Source: Scatomorpha sp964535405 (lineage in GTDB: Bacteria > Bacillota > Clostridia > Oscillospirales > Oscillospiraceae). From it: a DNA stretch of 64,000 nucleotides. The DNA lies in NCBI GenBank assembly GCA_964535405.1, contig CAZHUG010000002.1:1-64000 (forward strand). The letters run 5' to 3'. This document shows, in pieces, positions 1 through 7,309 of this stretch. Below the pieces are notes generated by a model. The model was given only the letters and a program-made list of their open reading frames with translations, had not been told where the DNA came from and did not search any database. The position numbers and the translations under genes were made by a program. How positions within the stretch are numbered: position 1 is the first letter of the stretch; every line of letters starts with the position of its first letter.

Positions 1-1
1 G

Positions 2-382
2 CAGGACGACGGCACCTTCGACATGCTTCCCAAGAAGGAAGTCATGAAGCTCATGGGCGAGATGACCAAGCTTGAGAAATATCTCGGCGGCGTCAAGGAC
101 ATGAAAAAGCTCCCCGGCGCACTGTTCATCATCGACTCCCGCAAGGAGCACAACGCAATCGCAGAGGCACGCAAGCTGAAAATCCCCATCATCGCTATAG
201 TCGATACCAACTGCGACCCCGACGAGGTTGACCACGTTATCCCCGCCAATGACGACGCTATCCGCGCCATCAAGCTCATCAGCTCCGCAATGGCTAACGC
301 CGTTATCGAGGGCCGTCAGGGCGCAGACAACCAGGCCGCAGAGGCTCAGAAGGTCGAGGAGACCCCGGGCTCTGCCGACTAA
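2..382 (+). CDS. rpsB: 30S ribosomal protein S2, C-terminal part (5' end outside window)
   Basis: The reading frame is open from base 2 and ends at TAA 380-382, so the gene starts before the window. The visible protein contains typical S2 segments: the helical LPKKEV-LMGEMTKLEKYLGG region, then GALFIIDSRKEHNAIAEA, IPIIAIVDTNCDP and IPANDDAIRAIKLI. S2 binds the head of the 30S subunit together with S1 and is needed for translation initiation. The C-terminal tail (about 20 residues, Glu/Ala rich) is not conserved. The gene lies 55 bp before tsf in the same direction, the standard bacterial rpsB-tsf operon order. Identification is very secure; the true start cannot be seen. Confidence 0.97.
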   Translation, partial: QDDGTFDMLPKKEVMKLMGEMTKLEKYLGGVKDMKKLPGALFIIDSRKEHNAIAEARKLKIPIIAIVDTNCDPDEVDHVIPANDDAIRAIKLISSAMANAVIEGRQGADNQAAEAQKVEETPGSAD

Positions 383-437
383 GACTTAATCGGCGCTCAT
401 GCGCCACATTTTCAATATTACGGAAGGATGATTATAT

Positions 438-1361
438 ATGGGATTTACAGCAGCTGATATCAAGAACCTACGCGAGATGACCGGCGTCGGCATGATGGAT
501 TGCAAGAAGGCACTTACAGAGGCCGAGGGCGACATCACCAAGGCAGTCGAGTGGCTGCGCGAGAAGGGGCTTGCCGCCGCACAGAAAAAGGCCAGCCGCA
601 TCGCAGCCGAGGGCATGGCTTACGCCTCCGTCGTCAATGGCATCGGCTCTATAGTCGAGGTCAACGCCGAGAGCGACTTCGTCGCCAAGAACGATCTCTT
701 CGTCGATTACGTCACGGCGGTTTCCGTCGTCGTAGCCGACCAGAACCCCGCCGACCTCGATGCTCTTTACAACTGCAAGTATCCCGGCGAGGACAAGACC
801 GTTCAGGCAGTTCAGAGCGACAAGGTTCTCGTCATCGGTGAGAATATCAAGATCCGCCGCTTCGCCCGCTACAGCGAGGGTGTCTCCGTGCCCTACGTCC
901 ACATGGGCGGCCGCATCGCAGTTCTCATGAACCTCGCCGTCGGCGCAGGCTTTGAGAATAACGAGGAGGTTCTCGGGCTGGGCCGCGATCTTGCCATGCA
1001 GGTCGCAGCGCTGAACCCCACCTTCCTTGACAAAAGCGATATCTCCGACGAGTTTATCGAGTCCGAGAAGCACATCCGCCTCGCCCAGGCAAAGGAAGAC
1101 CCCAGGCACGCCAACAAGCCCGACGCCATCATGGAAAAGATCGTCATGGGCGGCCTTAGCAAGTACTTCAAGGAAATCTGCCTGTTGCAGCAGCCCTTCG
1201 TCAAGGACGGCGATGTCACTGTCGAGCAGCACATCAAAAACGTCTCCAAGGCGCTCGGCACCGCAATTTCTATCAATGGCTACACCCGTTTCGAGAAGGG
1301 CGAGGGCATTGAGAAGCGTCAGGACGATCTCGCAGACGAGGTCGCAAAGCTCGTAAAATAA
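438..1361 (+). CDS. tsf: Translation elongation factor Ts
   Basis: Encodes 307 aa, normal length for EF-Ts, the guanine nucleotide exchange factor that recycles EF-Tu-GDP in the cytoplasm. The N-terminal UBA-like domain carries the signature TGVGMMDCKKAL (about residues 12-23). The core motif VEVNAESDFVAKND (about residues 71-84) follows, then the dimerisation and coiled-coil regions and a C-terminal module. The ATG at 438 is preceded by a purine-rich GGAAGGATG site. It follows rpsB and is followed by a strong hairpin terminator, so rpsB-tsf ends here. No frameshift or odd residue was seen. Confidence 0.98.
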   Translation: MGFTAADIKNLREMTGVGMMDCKKALTEAEGDITKAVEWLREKGLAAAQKKASRIAAEGMAYASVVNGIGSIVEVNAESDFVAKNDLFVDYVTAVSVVVADQNPADLDALYNCKYPGEDKTVQAVQSDKVLVIGENIKIRRFARYSEGVSVPYVHMGGRIAVLMNLAVGAGFENNEEVLGLGRDLAMQVAALNPTFLDKSDISDEFIESEKHIRLAQAKEDPRHANKPDAIMEKIVMGGLSKYFKEICLLQQPFVKDGDVTVEQHIKNVSKALGTAISINGYTRFEKGEGIEKRQDDLADEVAKLVK

Positions 1362-1371
1362 GCGAAACTAT

Positions 1372-1403
1372 AAAGCGCATTGGACTTCAATCCAATGCGC
1401 TTT
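1372..1403 (+). terminator. Intrinsic terminator after tsf
   Basis: A 13-bp perfect stem (aaagcgcattgga / tccaatgcgcttt) with a 6-base loop is followed by a T-rich run. It lies 10 bp after the tsf stop. Confidence 0.9.
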
Positions 1404-1492
1404 TTCTCTGTTTTCTGTCTCTGATATCGGTATTGCCTATAAAAGTCAATATAGGCGGCAACTATATATTATGCTGTCTGCGGGGTGATTAT

Positions 1493-1723
1493 ATGTTATT
1501 TGTCAGGATTCGGGATCTGCGCGAGGACAAAGATTATAAGCAGATTCAGCTGGCTGAATATCTCCGCGTCAAGCAAAGCACCTATTCCGATTATGAGAAC
1601 GGAAACATCAATATTCCCATCGAGGCGCTGATGAAGCTCGCGGATTTTTACGATACAAGCCTTGATTATCTGTGCGGAAGAACCGATGAAAAACGGACAT
1701 TTCCGAAGGCGAAGGCAAGGTAA
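1493..1723 (+). CDS. Small XRE-family (Cro/CI) transcriptional regulator
   Basis: A 76-aa single-domain helix-turn-helix protein. Residues about 5-60 form the five-helix XRE fold: IRDLREDKDYKQIQLAEYL, then the recognition region KQSTYSDYENG, then IPIEALMKLADFYDTSLDYLCGRTDEK. The ATG at 1493 is chosen because a GGGGTGAT site lies just upstream. An in-frame ATG at 1433 would add 20 residues with no resemblance to the family. It is a clear paralogue of the gene at 57540-57761, sharing RLRDLREDKD at the start and TSLDYL/TDEKR near the end. The DNA target is unknown. It stands alone between two terminators. Confidence 0.9.
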   Translation: MLFVRIRDLREDKDYKQIQLAEYLRVKQSTYSDYENGNINIPIEALMKLADFYDTSLDYLCGRTDEKRTFPKAKAR

Positions 1724-1760
1724 GGAGCCGGTGACGGCAGATTAAATTTATATGCAAATT

Positions 1761-1786
1761 CCCCGGTCAGGAAATCCTGACCGGGG
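1761..1786. terminator. Hairpin between convergent genes
   Basis: A 12-bp stem (ccccggtcagga / tcctgaccgggg) with a 2-base loop lies between the XRE gene (+) and the M24 peptidase (-). It can act in both directions, though its T-tract is poor. Confidence 0.7.
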
Positions 1787-1812
1787 ATTGCACATTATAT
1801 ATACTAATTAGA

Positions 1813-2883
1813 TCAAAGTATCACGAAGTCCTTGCTCGCCTTCGTGATATTTATATTGCCGTCGCCGGTGAGGTAAATCACGTCCTCGATGCGCACGCCG
1901 TATTTGCCGGGGATATAGATGCCGGGCTCGGCGGAGATGACAGCGCCCTCCGGCATCGGCTCGGTATTCGCGGGATTTGCGCTCGGCGACTCGTGGACAT
2001 CCAGACCCAGACTGTGCCCGAAGCCGTGGCCGAAATACTCGCCATAGCCCGCGTCGGCGATCACCTTCGCGCCGGTATTATGTATCGCCTGACCGCTCAC
2101 GCCCGGGCGCGCGGCCGCGATGCCCGCAAGCTGGGCGCGCAGAACCACGTCGTAGATATTGCGCATCTCGTCTGTCGCACTGCCGACCGCGACCGTGCGC
2201 GTCATGTCCGAACAATAGCCGTTTTTGATGCAGCCGAAGTCCATCGTGACAAAATCGCCGGATTTTATAAGCTCGTCACCCGGCACGCCGTGCGGCATGC
2301 TCGTTTTCGCGCCCGTAATCGAAATCGGGTCAAAGGAATTGCCCTCGCCGCCGTAGAGCAGCATGCGATAGGTCAGCTCGGCTGCAAGCTCGCGCTCGCT
2401 CATGCCCGGCTTTATCATGCCCAGAACGTCGTTTAGGGCGCGCTCGGCTATCCTCTGCGCGGCGATGAGACTGTCCAGCTCCGCCTTCGACTTCGAGCGG
2501 CGCAGCCCGGATATGACGCTCTGCGCCGGTGTCAGCGCAAGCCCCAGAACCTCGCCGAGGTGGCGGTAGAGCCCGAAGCTCAGGTAATCCTCCTCCGCGC
2601 CGAGGGTCTTTATCCCCTTCGACTCCAGCTCCGCGCCGAGGCAGGCCAGCAGCGGCTTCTCGCGTCCGGCAAGCTCCACACGCACGCCCGCAACGCAGGT
2701 ATTGCGCGCAGACTCAATATATCTCGAATCCGTCACCAGCAGGGCGTCGGACGCGGTGATGAGCGCCGCGCTGTCCGTGGGCAGAAAGCCGCTGGCGTAG
2801 AAAATATTCTTGTCGTTCATCAGCAGCAGCGCGTCCAGTCCGGACTTCGCCACCTCAGCCTGCAGTCTTTCGATGTTTGTCAT
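1813..2883 (-). CDS. M24 family metallopeptidase (Xaa-Pro aminopeptidase type)
   Basis: A 356-aa cytoplasmic peptidase with the two-domain creatinase/prolidase layout: an N-terminal domain (about 1-120) and a pita-bread catalytic domain (about 125-356). The five metal ligands of M24 enzymes are present in order: D and D in TMDFG-x6-SDMTRT, H in GHGFGHSLGLDVHE, E in ISAEPGIY, and E in GVRIEDVIYL. These enzymes remove N-terminal residues before proline using two divalent metals. The length and the short N-domain fit the YpdF/YqhT group common in Firmicutes. It is the last gene of a minus-strand set that includes the GerMN lipoprotein and the two-component system, and lies 10 bp from the lipoprotein. 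The substrate is not certain. Confidence 0.93.
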   Translation of the reverse strand: MTNIERLQAEVAKSGLDALLLMNDKNIFYASGFLPTDSAALITASDALLVTDSRYIESARNTCVAGVRVELAGREKPLLACLGAELESKGIKTLGAEEDYLSFGLYRHLGEVLGLALTPAQSVISGLRRSKSKAELDSLIAAQRIAERALNDVLGMIKPGMSERELAAELTYRMLLYGGEGNSFDPISITGAKTSMPHGVPGDELIKSGDFVTMDFGCIKNGYCSDMTRTVAVGSATDEMRNIYDVVLRAQLAGIAAARPGVSGQAIHNTGAKVIADAGYGEYFGHGFGHSLGLDVHESPSANPANTEPMPEGAVISAEPGIYIPGKYGVRIEDVIYLTGDGNINITKASKDFVIL

Positions 2884-2893
2884 TTAAATTACC

Positions 2894-3364
2894 TCAATCC
2901 TCAATTATTATTTCGTCGGCCGTCAGCCGGTTGGTCACGATCTCGCCATCCACGCTGATTCTGACGGCGGTCACGCCGTCCAGACCGCAGAAGCTCAGCG
3001 CAATGCAGCTGTCCGCTATCGTCTTTTCCGACCCGCTGAGCTTTGCGTACTGCGGCGACAGCTCAAAGGTCAGGCAGTTGCCTATCCTGCTATAATACAA
3101 TATTGAACAGCCCGCAGGCAAGGGGTTTTCAAGCTCCGGAATGTTCGTCTCCGTATTAAAAGCCTCAATAAAGCTCAAAATCGGGTCGCTCCCTGCCGTG
3201 ACGGGGACGCTTTCGAGTCTCAAAAGCTCGCCCGTCGTGCGGTAATACGGCGCGACCGAGCGGTACACCGTGACATAGGCGCCCTCCGGCGTGCAGCTCG
3301 TGAGCGTCAGGAAAAGCGAAAGTGAAATTAAAACTGCCGCGGCTATCGCCGCAAGGCGTCTCAT
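2894..3364 (-). CDS. GerMN-domain lipoprotein
   Basis: 156 aa with a lipoprotein signal: a charged MRR start, a hydrophobic stretch to about residue 27, then the lipobox LTSC with the acylated Cys at about 28. The rest resembles a GerMN (sporulation/spore germination) domain: a middle PLPAGCSILYY segment, LTFELSPQYAKLSGSEKTIADSCIALSF and VTAVRISVDGE. It starts inside the last codons of the sensor kinase (overlap 3361-3364), so it is very likely cotranscribed and translationally coupled. The layout recalls actinobacterial mtrA-mtrB-lpqB, where a GerMN-containing lipoprotein follows the kinase. A role in modulating the kinase or in envelope work is inference. Confidence 0.8.
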   Translation of the reverse strand: MRRLAAIAAAVLISLSLFLTLTSCTPEGAYVTVYRSVAPYYRTTGELLRLESVPVTAGSDPILSFIEAFNTETNIPELENPLPAGCSILYYSRIGNCLTFELSPQYAKLSGSEKTIADSCIALSFCGLDGVTAVRISVDGEIVTNRLTADEIIIED

Positions 3365-4803
3365 ACTTTATCCTCCCCGCTATTCGTCGCTGCCGGAAAC
3401 GTCAGCGAAAACAGGCTGCCCTGCGGCTCCAGCTGCGAGACCTCGATACTGCCGCCGAGCGCCGTCACAGCGTCGTGGACTATCGACAGGCCCAGACCGC
3501 TGCCGCCCTTCTCGCGGCTTCTGGCCTTGTCAACCCTGTAAAAACGCGAGAAAATGTTCGGCAGGTCGGCATCGGGGATGCCTATGCCGCTGTCGCTGAC
3601 CTTGAGACCCACGTGTCTGTCAGTTTTATCGACCGTTATCCTCACGCTTCCGCCGTCTACATTATATTTAATTGCGTTTTCAACCAGATTAAAGATAAGC
3701 TGATACACCTCGTCCTCCGACGCCAGAATGAAACAGCCCGGCTCCGGCTCGCAGAAAAGGCTCACGTTCATCTTCGCAGACAATGGCCGCAGCAGGCGCA
3801 GGGTCGCGCGTGCGACGCGCCCGACATCGACCGCCGTGCGCGGGGTCTGGACCCCGTCGTCCCGCCGTGAGAGATCCAAAAGCTTCTCCGTCGTGCGTGT
3901 GAGCCTGTCCGACTCCGTGCCGATGTCCGACACGAACTCGCGCATCGTCGACTCGTCCATGTCCGCGCTCTGGTTTATGCTGTCCGCCAGCAGGCGTATC
4001 GCAGCCAGCGGCGTTTTGAGCTCATGCGAGGCATCCGACACAAACCTGCGGCGCTGCTCCTCCGTCGTCTCCAGCCGCTCGGTGAGATTGTTAAACTCCT
4101 CCCCCAGCTCGGTCAGCTCGTCATTGCCGGTAGGCTCGAGCCGGTGGGCATAGTCGCCGCCGCGCACGACCTGAATCGCCTCGGCAAGCTGGCGTATCCG
4201 GCTTGTGAGTGCGCGTGAAAACAGCACCGTCAGCGCAAAGGCGACGGCGCAGGCCGCAATCGATATTGTGCGGAGCTGGCTCTGTATCGAGAGGATGAGC
4301 TCCGCCTGATTTTTGTCATACTCGCTGATATAAACCCCGCCGAGCGTCACGCCGCTGTTCATGACCGGCAGGGCGGCGCGCGACTCAAACGTGCCCTCGG
4401 CAAAGCGCGACCAGAACACCTGCTCGCCGCCGAGAGCGCGCATAAGCTCCGAAAACAGGGCGAGCTTGCCCAGCTGGGCGGGCGATTTCGTGTCGTAGAC
4501 CACGCGGCCCGTCTCGTCCGTCACGAGTATGCGTGTAGGGCCCGAAACATCCAAAAGATCCATGACCTGATTGACCGCCTCGGGGCCGAGCGTGTCGAGC
4601 ACGGACAGCGAGGAGGAGATGACCGAGGCCTGGGTGATGAGCGAGCTTTCCTTCTCGGCAAACACAATATCGCGGCTGACGAGCAAGGGATAGGTGTTCA
4701 TCAGCCCCAAAAGCGCGGCTATAAGCAGCAGGAACGTCAGGACAAATTTGAACTGAACGCTCTCAGATATTTTTCTTCTGTTTTTCATAAAACCCGCGTC
4801 CAT
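3361..4803 (-). CDS. Membrane sensor histidine kinase (HAMP-HisKA-HATPase)
   Basis: Using the ATG at 4803 the protein is 480 aa. That start has an AAGG site 6 bases upstream and lies 11 bp after the regulator's stop; an ATG at 4788 is also possible. Order of parts: a first TM helix (LTFLLLIAALLGLM), an extracellular sensor region of about 150 residues, a second TM (ISIAACAVAFALTVLF), HAMP, HisKA with the phospho-acceptor His in SDASHELKTPLAAIR, and HATPase with N-box NLVENAIKYN, G1 DSGIGIP and G2 GGSGLGLSI. It should autophosphorylate and pass phosphate to the OmpR-type regulator encoded just upstream. The extracellular domain is PhoR/WalK-like in size; its signal is unknown. Confidence 0.93.
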   Translation of the reverse strand: MDAGFMKNRRKISESVQFKFVLTFLLLIAALLGLMNTYPLLVSRDIVFAEKESSLITQASVISSSLSVLDTLGPEAVNQVMDLLDVSGPTRILVTDETGRVVYDTKSPAQLGKLALFSELMRALGGEQVFWSRFAEGTFESRAALPVMNSGVTLGGVYISEYDKNQAELILSIQSQLRTISIAACAVAFALTVLFSRALTSRIRQLAEAIQVVRGGDYAHRLEPTGNDELTELGEEFNNLTERLETTEEQRRRFVSDASHELKTPLAAIRLLADSINQSADMDESTMREFVSDIGTESDRLTRTTEKLLDLSRRDDGVQTPRTAVDVGRVARATLRLLRPLSAKMNVSLFCEPEPGCFILASEDEVYQLIFNLVENAIKYNVDGGSVRITVDKTDRHVGLKVSDSGIGIPDADLPNIFSRFYRVDKARSREKGGSGLGLSIVHDAVTALGGSIEVSQLEPQGSLFSLTFPAATNSGEDKV

Positions 4804-4814
4804 GAGCCTTGCAC

Positions 4815-5501
4815 CTACTCTGCAAAATAATAGCCCACTCCCCATTTTGTGATGATGAGCTTCGGGCTGGCGGGGGTCTGCTCAAGCTTTTCGCGCAGGC
4901 GGCGGATGTGAACGTCAACCGTGCGCACGTCGCCCTGATAATCATAGCCCCAGACCAGATCCAAAAGACTGTCCCGGCTGTAAACCCTGCCCGGATTGCG
5001 CATCAGAAGCTCGATAACATCAAACTCACGCGCGGTGAGGTCAACCGGCTCGTCGTTGCGCCGCGCGCTGCGGCGCGAGGTGTCAATGGATATATTCCCG
5101 CTCTTGAGAACCGAGTCCGAGGCGGGACCTGCCGCCGCCGGCATGGACGCGCGGCGCAGCAGTGCGCGGATTCTCGCGCGCAGCTCCAGAATGTTAAAGG
5201 GCTTTGTTATATAATCGTCCGCTCCGGACTCAAAGCCGAGCAGCTTGTCAGCATCCTCGCTCTTCGCCGTCAGCATTATTATCGGCACTGTCGAAAACTC
5301 GCGTATCTGCTGACAGGCCTCCAGCCCGTCGAGTCCGGGCATCATAAGGTCAAGTATTATGAGGCTGTATTCCTCATTGCGGGCCATCTGCACAGCCGTG
5401 AGGCCGTCGTGGCAGGAATCCACCTGATAGCCCTCGTTTTCCAGGTTGAATTTTATGCCCTTCACCAGCAGCTTTTCGTCGTCCACCACCAGTATCTTCA
5501 T
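4815..5501 (-). CDS. OmpR/PhoB-family response regulator
   Basis: 228 aa with a receiver domain (1-120) and a winged-helix DNA-binding domain (about 130-228). Receiver residues are visible: acidic pair VDDEK, phospho-acceptor Asp in LIILDLMMPGLDG, Thr in MLTAKSED, and Lys in DDYITKPFN. The effector has the LTAREFDVIELLMRNPGRVYSRDSLL motif region (split here: LTAREFDVIEL and VYSRDSLLDLVWG) and the recognition helix VRTVDVHIRRLREKLE. It is the first gene of a minus-strand operon with the kinase, the GerMN lipoprotein and perhaps the M24 peptidase. It diverges from a D-Ala-D-Ala carboxypeptidase, a plausible cell-wall target of the system (inference). Confidence 0.95.
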   Translation of the reverse strand: MKILVVDDEKLLVKGIKFNLENEGYQVDSCHDGLTAVQMARNEEYSLIILDLMMPGLDGLEACQQIREFSTVPIIMLTAKSEDADKLLGFESGADDYITKPFNILELRARIRALLRRASMPAAAGPASDSVLKSGNISIDTSRRSARRNDEPVDLTAREFDVIELLMRNPGRVYSRDSLLDLVWGYDYQGDVRTVDVHIRRLREKLEQTPASPKLIITKWGVGYYFAE

Positions 5502-5532
5502 TGCTTCACTCCTCCACCGCCTGATTTAAAGG

Positions 5533-5561
5533 TTGCTTTTCCTACGATCGACTTGTATAAT
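5533..5561 (+). promoter_or_regulatory. Probable sigma-A promoter of the carboxypeptidase gene, with a downstream inverted repeat
   Basis: TTGCTT (5533-5538), a 17-bp spacer and TATAAT (5556-5561). An inverted repeat GTATCT-N12-AGATAC at 5562-5585 covers the expected start site and could be an operator. It lies in the divergent region between the response regulator and the carboxypeptidase. Confidence 0.6.
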
Positions 5562-5618
5562 GTATCTTTGATGCAAGTTAGATACAATATATACTATCAC
5601 ACTATCTCGGAGATTGAT

Positions 5619-7256
5619 ATGAAAAAAGTTAGAGTTGCCCCAATTATCTTGTTAATATGCCTGTTCCTGTCCACGCTCTCACCCGGCGCGCGTGCGCTCG
5701 ACGATCCGCAGATCGGCGCGAAGGCCGCGATCCTCGCCGACGTCGACTCCGGGCGGATCTTTTTCTCGAAAAATGCCGACGAGCGCGTGTACCCCGCCTC
5801 GCTCACCAAGATCATGACCATCCTGCTCGCCGTGGAGGCAGTCGAGACAGACAGCGTCAAGCTCGGCGACATGGTCACCGCCTCCGAGACCAGTCAGCAG
5901 GGCATGATTCCCGAGGGCAGCACCTCTAACATCGTACCCGGAGAGGTCATGAGCCTTGAAGATCTCATGTACTGCGCGATGCTCTCCTCCGCAAACGAGG
6001 CCTGCAACATCATCGCGGAATACGTCTGCGGCTCTATAGAGGATTTTGTCGGGCTCATGAACGCCCGCGCCGCCGAGCTTGGCTGTATGGGCACGCACTT
6101 TGCAAACACGCACGGCCTGCCGGACGATGATCACTACACCACCGCAGGCGACATGTACCTTATCATGGCGGAGGCCGTCGACCACGACCTGTTCGAGATT
6201 TTATACAGCTGCGTCACGCACACCGTGTCCGCAACCAACCTCGCCCAGGCGCGCGAGCTTTCAAACTCCAACGGACTTATAAACGCCGAGTCCACCTATT
6301 TCCACGGTTATTTCTATGAAAATGCCGTCGGCGGCAAGACCGGCCACACCAGCGCCGCGGGCTATTGCCTCGCCTCCGCCGCCTCGAAGGACGACATAAA
6401 CGTTCTCGCGGTCGTCATGGGCGGCGAGGTCGTTCAGGGCTCGGACGGCTCGAAGAAATACGGCAACTTCATGGACTCTATCACACTTTATGACTGGGTT
6501 TTCGATAACTACAGCATCAAGGAAATTTTGAGCTCGTCAGAGCTTATCGCAAACGTTCCGGTTGAGATGGCTGCGGAATCCACCGGCGTCGCGGTCAGAC
6601 CCGGCAGCGTCATATCAGCGCTCATCCCCAACGATATGGACGTTTCCAGCTTCGAGCGCAGCTACATAATCTACTCCCAGCGCGACGATGTGCCGCTTGT
6701 CGCGCCCATCACGAGCGGCGCTGTCCTCGGCGAGGTCAGTGTCTCCAACGGCGGCGTGGTCTATGGCTCTATCCCGCTTGTCGCGGCGACCTCGGTCGAG
6801 CTGTCAAAGATGGAATATCTCAAGCATCAGGTTGACACCGTCCTCGATCTCGTGTGGGTCAAGGTCATCTTCTGGGTGCTCATGGTCTGTCTGGTGATCT
6901 ATTTCCTGCTGGTCTTCCGCTACCGCGCGCTGCACAAGCGCCACCTGCGCGAGGTATATCTGGCAAAGCTCGAGAGGGCGGAGCGCATGGCGGGCGAGGA
7001 AACCCGCGTCTTCACGGACACCCCCGTGCCGGCCACGGCTGCCAGAGCAACTGCGGCGGCGAGCGGGCCGGCGGCACAGCCCGAACCGCGGGTGCCGGAG
7101 ACACAGTCGGCGAAGCCATCGTCGGATTTTTTCACGCCTGTGCCGGTTCAAGAGCGTGAGACCGTCAAGATCGGCTCGGGCGCAATCTCGGACGAGGAGA
7201 AGGCAAAGCGCGACTATTTTGAGGAGTTCTTCAACAGAAACAATCCGGAAAAATAA
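5619..7256 (+). CDS. D-alanyl-D-alanine carboxypeptidase (S11 family, DacF/DacA type)
   Basis: 545 aa. The ATG at 5619 follows a CGGAGATTGAT site and begins a signal peptide (MKKVRVAPIILLICLFL, cleavage after GARA). The frame is open further upstream, but that stretch has no signal peptide or homology. Penicillin-binding motifs of the S11 fold are present: SLTK (active-site Ser, about residue 66), SSAN (SxN motif), and GKTG in VGGKTGHT. A PBP5-like C-terminal domain follows, then a TM helix (VIFWVLMVCLVIYFLLVF) and an unusual Pro/Ala-rich cytoplasmic tail of about 110 residues. The tail end and a single TM in place of the usual amphipathic anchor are atypical. It trims the terminal D-Ala of peptidoglycan stems. 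Confidence 0.94.
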   Translation: MKKVRVAPIILLICLFLSTLSPGARALDDPQIGAKAAILADVDSGRIFFSKNADERVYPASLTKIMTILLAVEAVETDSVKLGDMVTASETSQQGMIPEGSTSNIVPGEVMSLEDLMYCAMLSSANEACNIIAEYVCGSIEDFVGLMNARAAELGCMGTHFANTHGLPDDDHYTTAGDMYLIMAEAVDHDLFEILYSCVTHTVSATNLAQARELSNSNGLINAESTYFHGYFYENAVGGKTGHTSAAGYCLASAASKDDINVLAVVMGGEVVQGSDGSKKYGNFMDSITLYDWVFDNYSIKEILSSSELIANVPVEMAAESTGVAVRPGSVISALIPNDMDVSSFERSYIIYSQRDDVPLVAPITSGAVLGEVSVSNGGVVYGSIPLVAATSVELSKMEYLKHQVDTVLDLVWVKVIFWVLMVCLVIYFLLVFRYRALHKRHLREVYLAKLERAERMAGEETRVFTDTPVPATAARATAAASGPAAQPEPRVPETQSAKPSSDFFTPVPVQERETVKIGSGAISDEEKAKRDYFEEFFNRNNPEK

Positions 7257-7264
7257 ATGATATA

Positions 7265-7296
7265 AAGGCAGCCCGGTCATTTGACCGGGCTGCCTT
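7265..7296. terminator. Bidirectional terminator between dac and argS
   Basis: A perfect 15-bp stem (aaggcagcccggtca / tgaccgggctgcctt) with a 2-base loop, flanked by T-rich sequence on the plus side. It serves two convergent genes. Confidence 0.85.
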
Positions 7297-7309
7297 ATTT
7301 TTATGTTAT

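Noticed and set aside
1433..1492. Upstream ATG for the XRE regulator
   Set aside because: The added 20 residues do not fit the family, and the ribosome site favours ATG 1493.
4809..5618. Upstream in-frame extension of the carboxypeptidase gene
   Set aside because: It runs antisense through the response regulator, lacks homology, and the signal peptide clearly starts at 5619.
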